Below, piece after piece: positions 62,413 through 64,000 of a stretch of 64,000 nt of DNA (positions are counted from its first letter, which is position 1; each line of letters starts with the position of its first letter). Origin of the DNA: Rhodoblastus sp963828185 (GTDB taxonomy: Bacteria; Pseudomonadota; Alphaproteobacteria; Rhizobiales; Beijerinckiaceae); assembly GCA_963828185.1 (NCBI GenBank), contig CAWHDV010000017.1, positions 248,001-312,000 of the forward strand, written 5' to 3'. The notes below the pieces were generated by a model that was not told where the DNA came from, did not search any database, and saw only the letters and a program-made list of their open reading frames with translations. The position numbers and the translations under genes are program-made.

Positions 62413-63554
62413 AGCTATCCGCAAGAACCTATTGCACCCTTTCGGCGCTCGAAAGCCTCAGCCCGGAATGGCGGGCGCTGGAACAGGCCACGCCGGAAGC
62501 GACGGGCTTCCAGTCGCCCGCCTGGCGGCTTTGCGCCGCCTCGGGCCCGGCGGCGCCGCGCGTCGTCGCGGTCCGGGACGGTGGGAGCCTGGTCATGCTG
62601 CTGCCCTTGCAGGTGGAGAAATTCTGGGGCGCCTCCGTCGCCTGCTGGCTGGGCGAACCGCTGGCGCAATATGGCGACGCGCTGGCCCTGCCCGATCCAC
62701 GTCGCCCGGACTGGCTGGCGGCCGCGCAGGCGGAAATCGCCGGCTGGGGCGATATCGACCTCATCGCGATGACGCGGTTGCGCGCCGACGGCGTGCTGGC
62801 TTCCTGCGGCGCGCCGATGGTCATGGCCGATCCCGAGAAAATTCTCCGCGCCCTATCTCGACCTCGGCGACGCAACAACGCGACGCCACAGAAGCGTCGA
62901 GCGGCGGCAGAAAAAGCTCGCCGTTTACGGGCCGCTGCGTTTCGAGGTCGCCAGGGACGCCGAGGCGCGCCGCCAGTCCGCCGCGCAGGCCCTGGCTTTC
63001 AAGGGGCAATGGCTCAGGCAGCTCGGCCGTTTCAGCGCCTCGCTGTCAAGGCCCGAGGTCAACGAAAGCCTGCTGGCGCTCGCCGAAGCCGGCGCCTTGC
63101 GCGCGCATCGCCTGTGGGCCGGCGACAGGCTGGCTTCGGTCGAACTCGGGGTCAGGTTCGGCTCGGCCTATCGCTCGCTGATCGGCGCCTTCGACGTGGA
63201 TCTGGCCGACGCCTCGCCCGGCCACGCCCTGACGCTGAAGATGCTCGACGCGCTCGGCGAGGAAGGCGTCACGCGCTTCGACTTCCTGCCGCCGGCGGAC
63301 GCTTACAAGAAGCGTTTCGCCAGCGGTTCTCCGCGATGGGCTCGCTCTACCGCCCGCTCAACGCGCGCGGCGCCGCCGCCGCCTTCGCCCTTGCAAAACT
63401 GCGCCCTCTGGCCAAGGACGCCGCGCTGGTCATTACGCAGGCGCGGACTTCGCTGCCCCCGGCCTTGCGCCGATACATCCCGGCCAATGGCGGTCTGGCG
63501 AACCACGCCGGCGCCGCAAAGGATTTCCCTATCGCGCGGACGGGGTTTAAATAG
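62409..63554 (+). CDS. GNAT (CelD/BcsL-type) acyltransferase (two frame breaks)
   Basis: About 380 residues once corrected. N-terminal MKLSARTYC... SPEWRALEQ is of the CelD/FemAB-related type. The coding frame is left at the AAAA run 62838-62841 (one base too many), after which APYLDLGD... LRFEVARDAEA continues. It returns to the first frame near 63326 (one base short), shown by AYKKRF then AMGSLYRPLNARG. The two breaks compensate, so a long but wrong open frame results without correction. The family acylates cell-wall or peptide amines. It is coupled to the JmjC-like gene. Confidence 0.65.
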   Translation: MKLSARTYCTLSALESLSPEWRALEQATPEATGFQSPAWRLCAASGPAAPRVVAVRDGGSLVMLLPLQVEKFWGASVACWLGEPLAQYGDALALPDPRRPDWLAAAQAEIAGWGDIDLIAMTRLRADGVLASCGAPMVMADPEKILRALSRPRRRNNATPQKRRAAAEKARRLRAAAFRGRQGRRGAPPVRRAGPGFQGAMAQAARPFQRLAVKARGQRKPAGARRSRRLARASPVGRRQAGFGRTRGQVRLGLSLADRRLRRGSGRRLARPRPDAEDARRARRGRRHALRLPAAGGRLQEAFRQRFSAMGSLYRPLNARGAAAAFALAKLRPLAKDAALVITQARTSLPPALRRYIPANGGLANHAGAAKDFPIARTGFK

Positions 63555-63585
63555 GGTTGCAGATCCGCCCGCCGGAATTCGCCAT

Positions 63586-64000
63586 TTGCGTCCCTTCATC
63601 CTTACGCCGCTGATCGTCGCTTGCGCGCTGTTCATGGAGAATCTCAATTCGACCATCGTGGCGACCTCGCTGCCGGCCATCGCCGCCGACCTGCACCAGG
63701 ATCCGATCGCGCTGAAACTGTCGATGACCTCCTACATGCTGGCCCAGGCGGTGTTCATTCCGGCTTCGGGTTGGGTCGCCGACCGCTTCGGCGCCAAAAA
63801 GGTTTTCCGCGCGGCGATTGTGGTTTTTACGCTCGGCTCCGTCCTGTGCGGCCTGTCGAGCACCCTGCCGCAATTCGTCGCGGCCCGCATCTTCCAGGGC
63901 TGCGGCGGGGCGATGATGACCCCGGTCGGCCGCCTCACCCTGATCCGCTCCGTCGAGCGGACGGAAATCGTGCGCGCCATGGCCTATCTCACCATACCGG
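63586..64000 (+). CDS. MFS transporter, DHA2 (EmrB/QacA) type, N-terminal part
   Basis: About 138 residues visible, running off the window. Membrane helices and DHA2 motifs: IVACALFMENLNSTIVATSLPAIA (motif D1-like), SYMLAQAVFIPASGWVADRFGAKKVF (motif A) and RIFQGCGGAMMTPVGRL (motif B). It would export a drug or metabolite by proton antiport. The start is unclear: TTG 63586 is used as the first plausible codon; an ATT at 63577 is in frame. It follows the GNAT gene by about 30 nt. Confidence 0.8.
   Translation, partial: MRPFILTPLIVACALFMENLNSTIVATSLPAIAADLHQDPIALKLSMTSYMLAQAVFIPASGWVADRFGAKKVFRAAIVVFTLGSVLCGLSSTLPQFVAARIFQGCGGAMMTPVGRLTLIRSVERTEIVRAMAYLTIP

Noticed and set aside
1..64000. CRISPR arrays, tRNA or rRNA genes
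   Set aside because: No regularly spaced repeats and no recognisable tRNA or rRNA sequence seen by eye; a dedicated search could still find a tRNA at the unseen left end of the island.

Overview
The window is GC-rich bacterial chromosome, almost certainly from an alphaproteobacterium of the Hyphomicrobiales (Rhizobiales). The signs are the gene order lexA/comEC/gltX/gltA/lpxB-lpxI-lpxA-fabZ-lpxD-bamA-rseP-dxr-cdsA-uppS-frr-pyrH-tsf-rpsB-dnaE-lolD-lolC, use of LpxI, a ribosomal protein uS2 with a C-terminal helix-hairpin-helix tail, and SOS boxes of the alphaproteobacterial type GTTC-N7-GTTC. I cannot assign a genus. No rRNA, tRNA or CRISPR array was recognised.

Layout. (1) Positions 1 to about 11,650 are a mobile accessory island lying just downstream of ssb, with every gene on the minus strand. 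Three translationally coupled tyrosine recombinases (11573-6760) are followed by a small protein, a membrane protein and a segment that starts with an HTH/coiled-coil protein. That segment carries a PD-(D/E)XK-like nuclease, an exported ClpP-like protein, a second HTH/coiled-coil protein, an AlbA_2 (Schlafen-type) protein and a RecD-like helicase cut by the window edge. Both the recombinase operon and the left segment are preceded by perfect LexA boxes (11639-11653 and 5358-5372). An 82-bp imperfect direct repeat brackets the nuclease/ClpP-like pair, as if that pair had been plugged into the junction of two overlapping genes.

(2) 11.7-24.3 kb is a repair and secretion region: ssb and uvrA diverge around a LexA box and a DnaA box, followed by a probable small RNA with a strong terminator, an alpha/beta hydrolase, yajC-secD-secF, a DUF815 ATPase, lexA, cyanase and a hypothetical gene. 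(3) 24.3-47.3 kb holds comEC, gltX, gltA, the lipid A and outer-membrane assembly cluster, and isoprenoid, phospholipid and translation genes. (4) 47.4-64 kb holds a VapBC-type toxin-antitoxin pair, dnaE, lolCD, an Aat-like transferase, rsmB, small exported proteins, a histidine phosphatase, guaB, and a run of FAD oxidoreductase, JmjC-like oxygenase, GNAT protein and MFS transporter.

A cross-cutting feature is single-base reading-frame breaks in five genes, including the essential dnaE, often in short homopolymers. In each case a one-base correction joins two recognisable coding halves. I read most of these as sequence errors rather than true pseudogenes, so the affected proteins are annotated as single genes.
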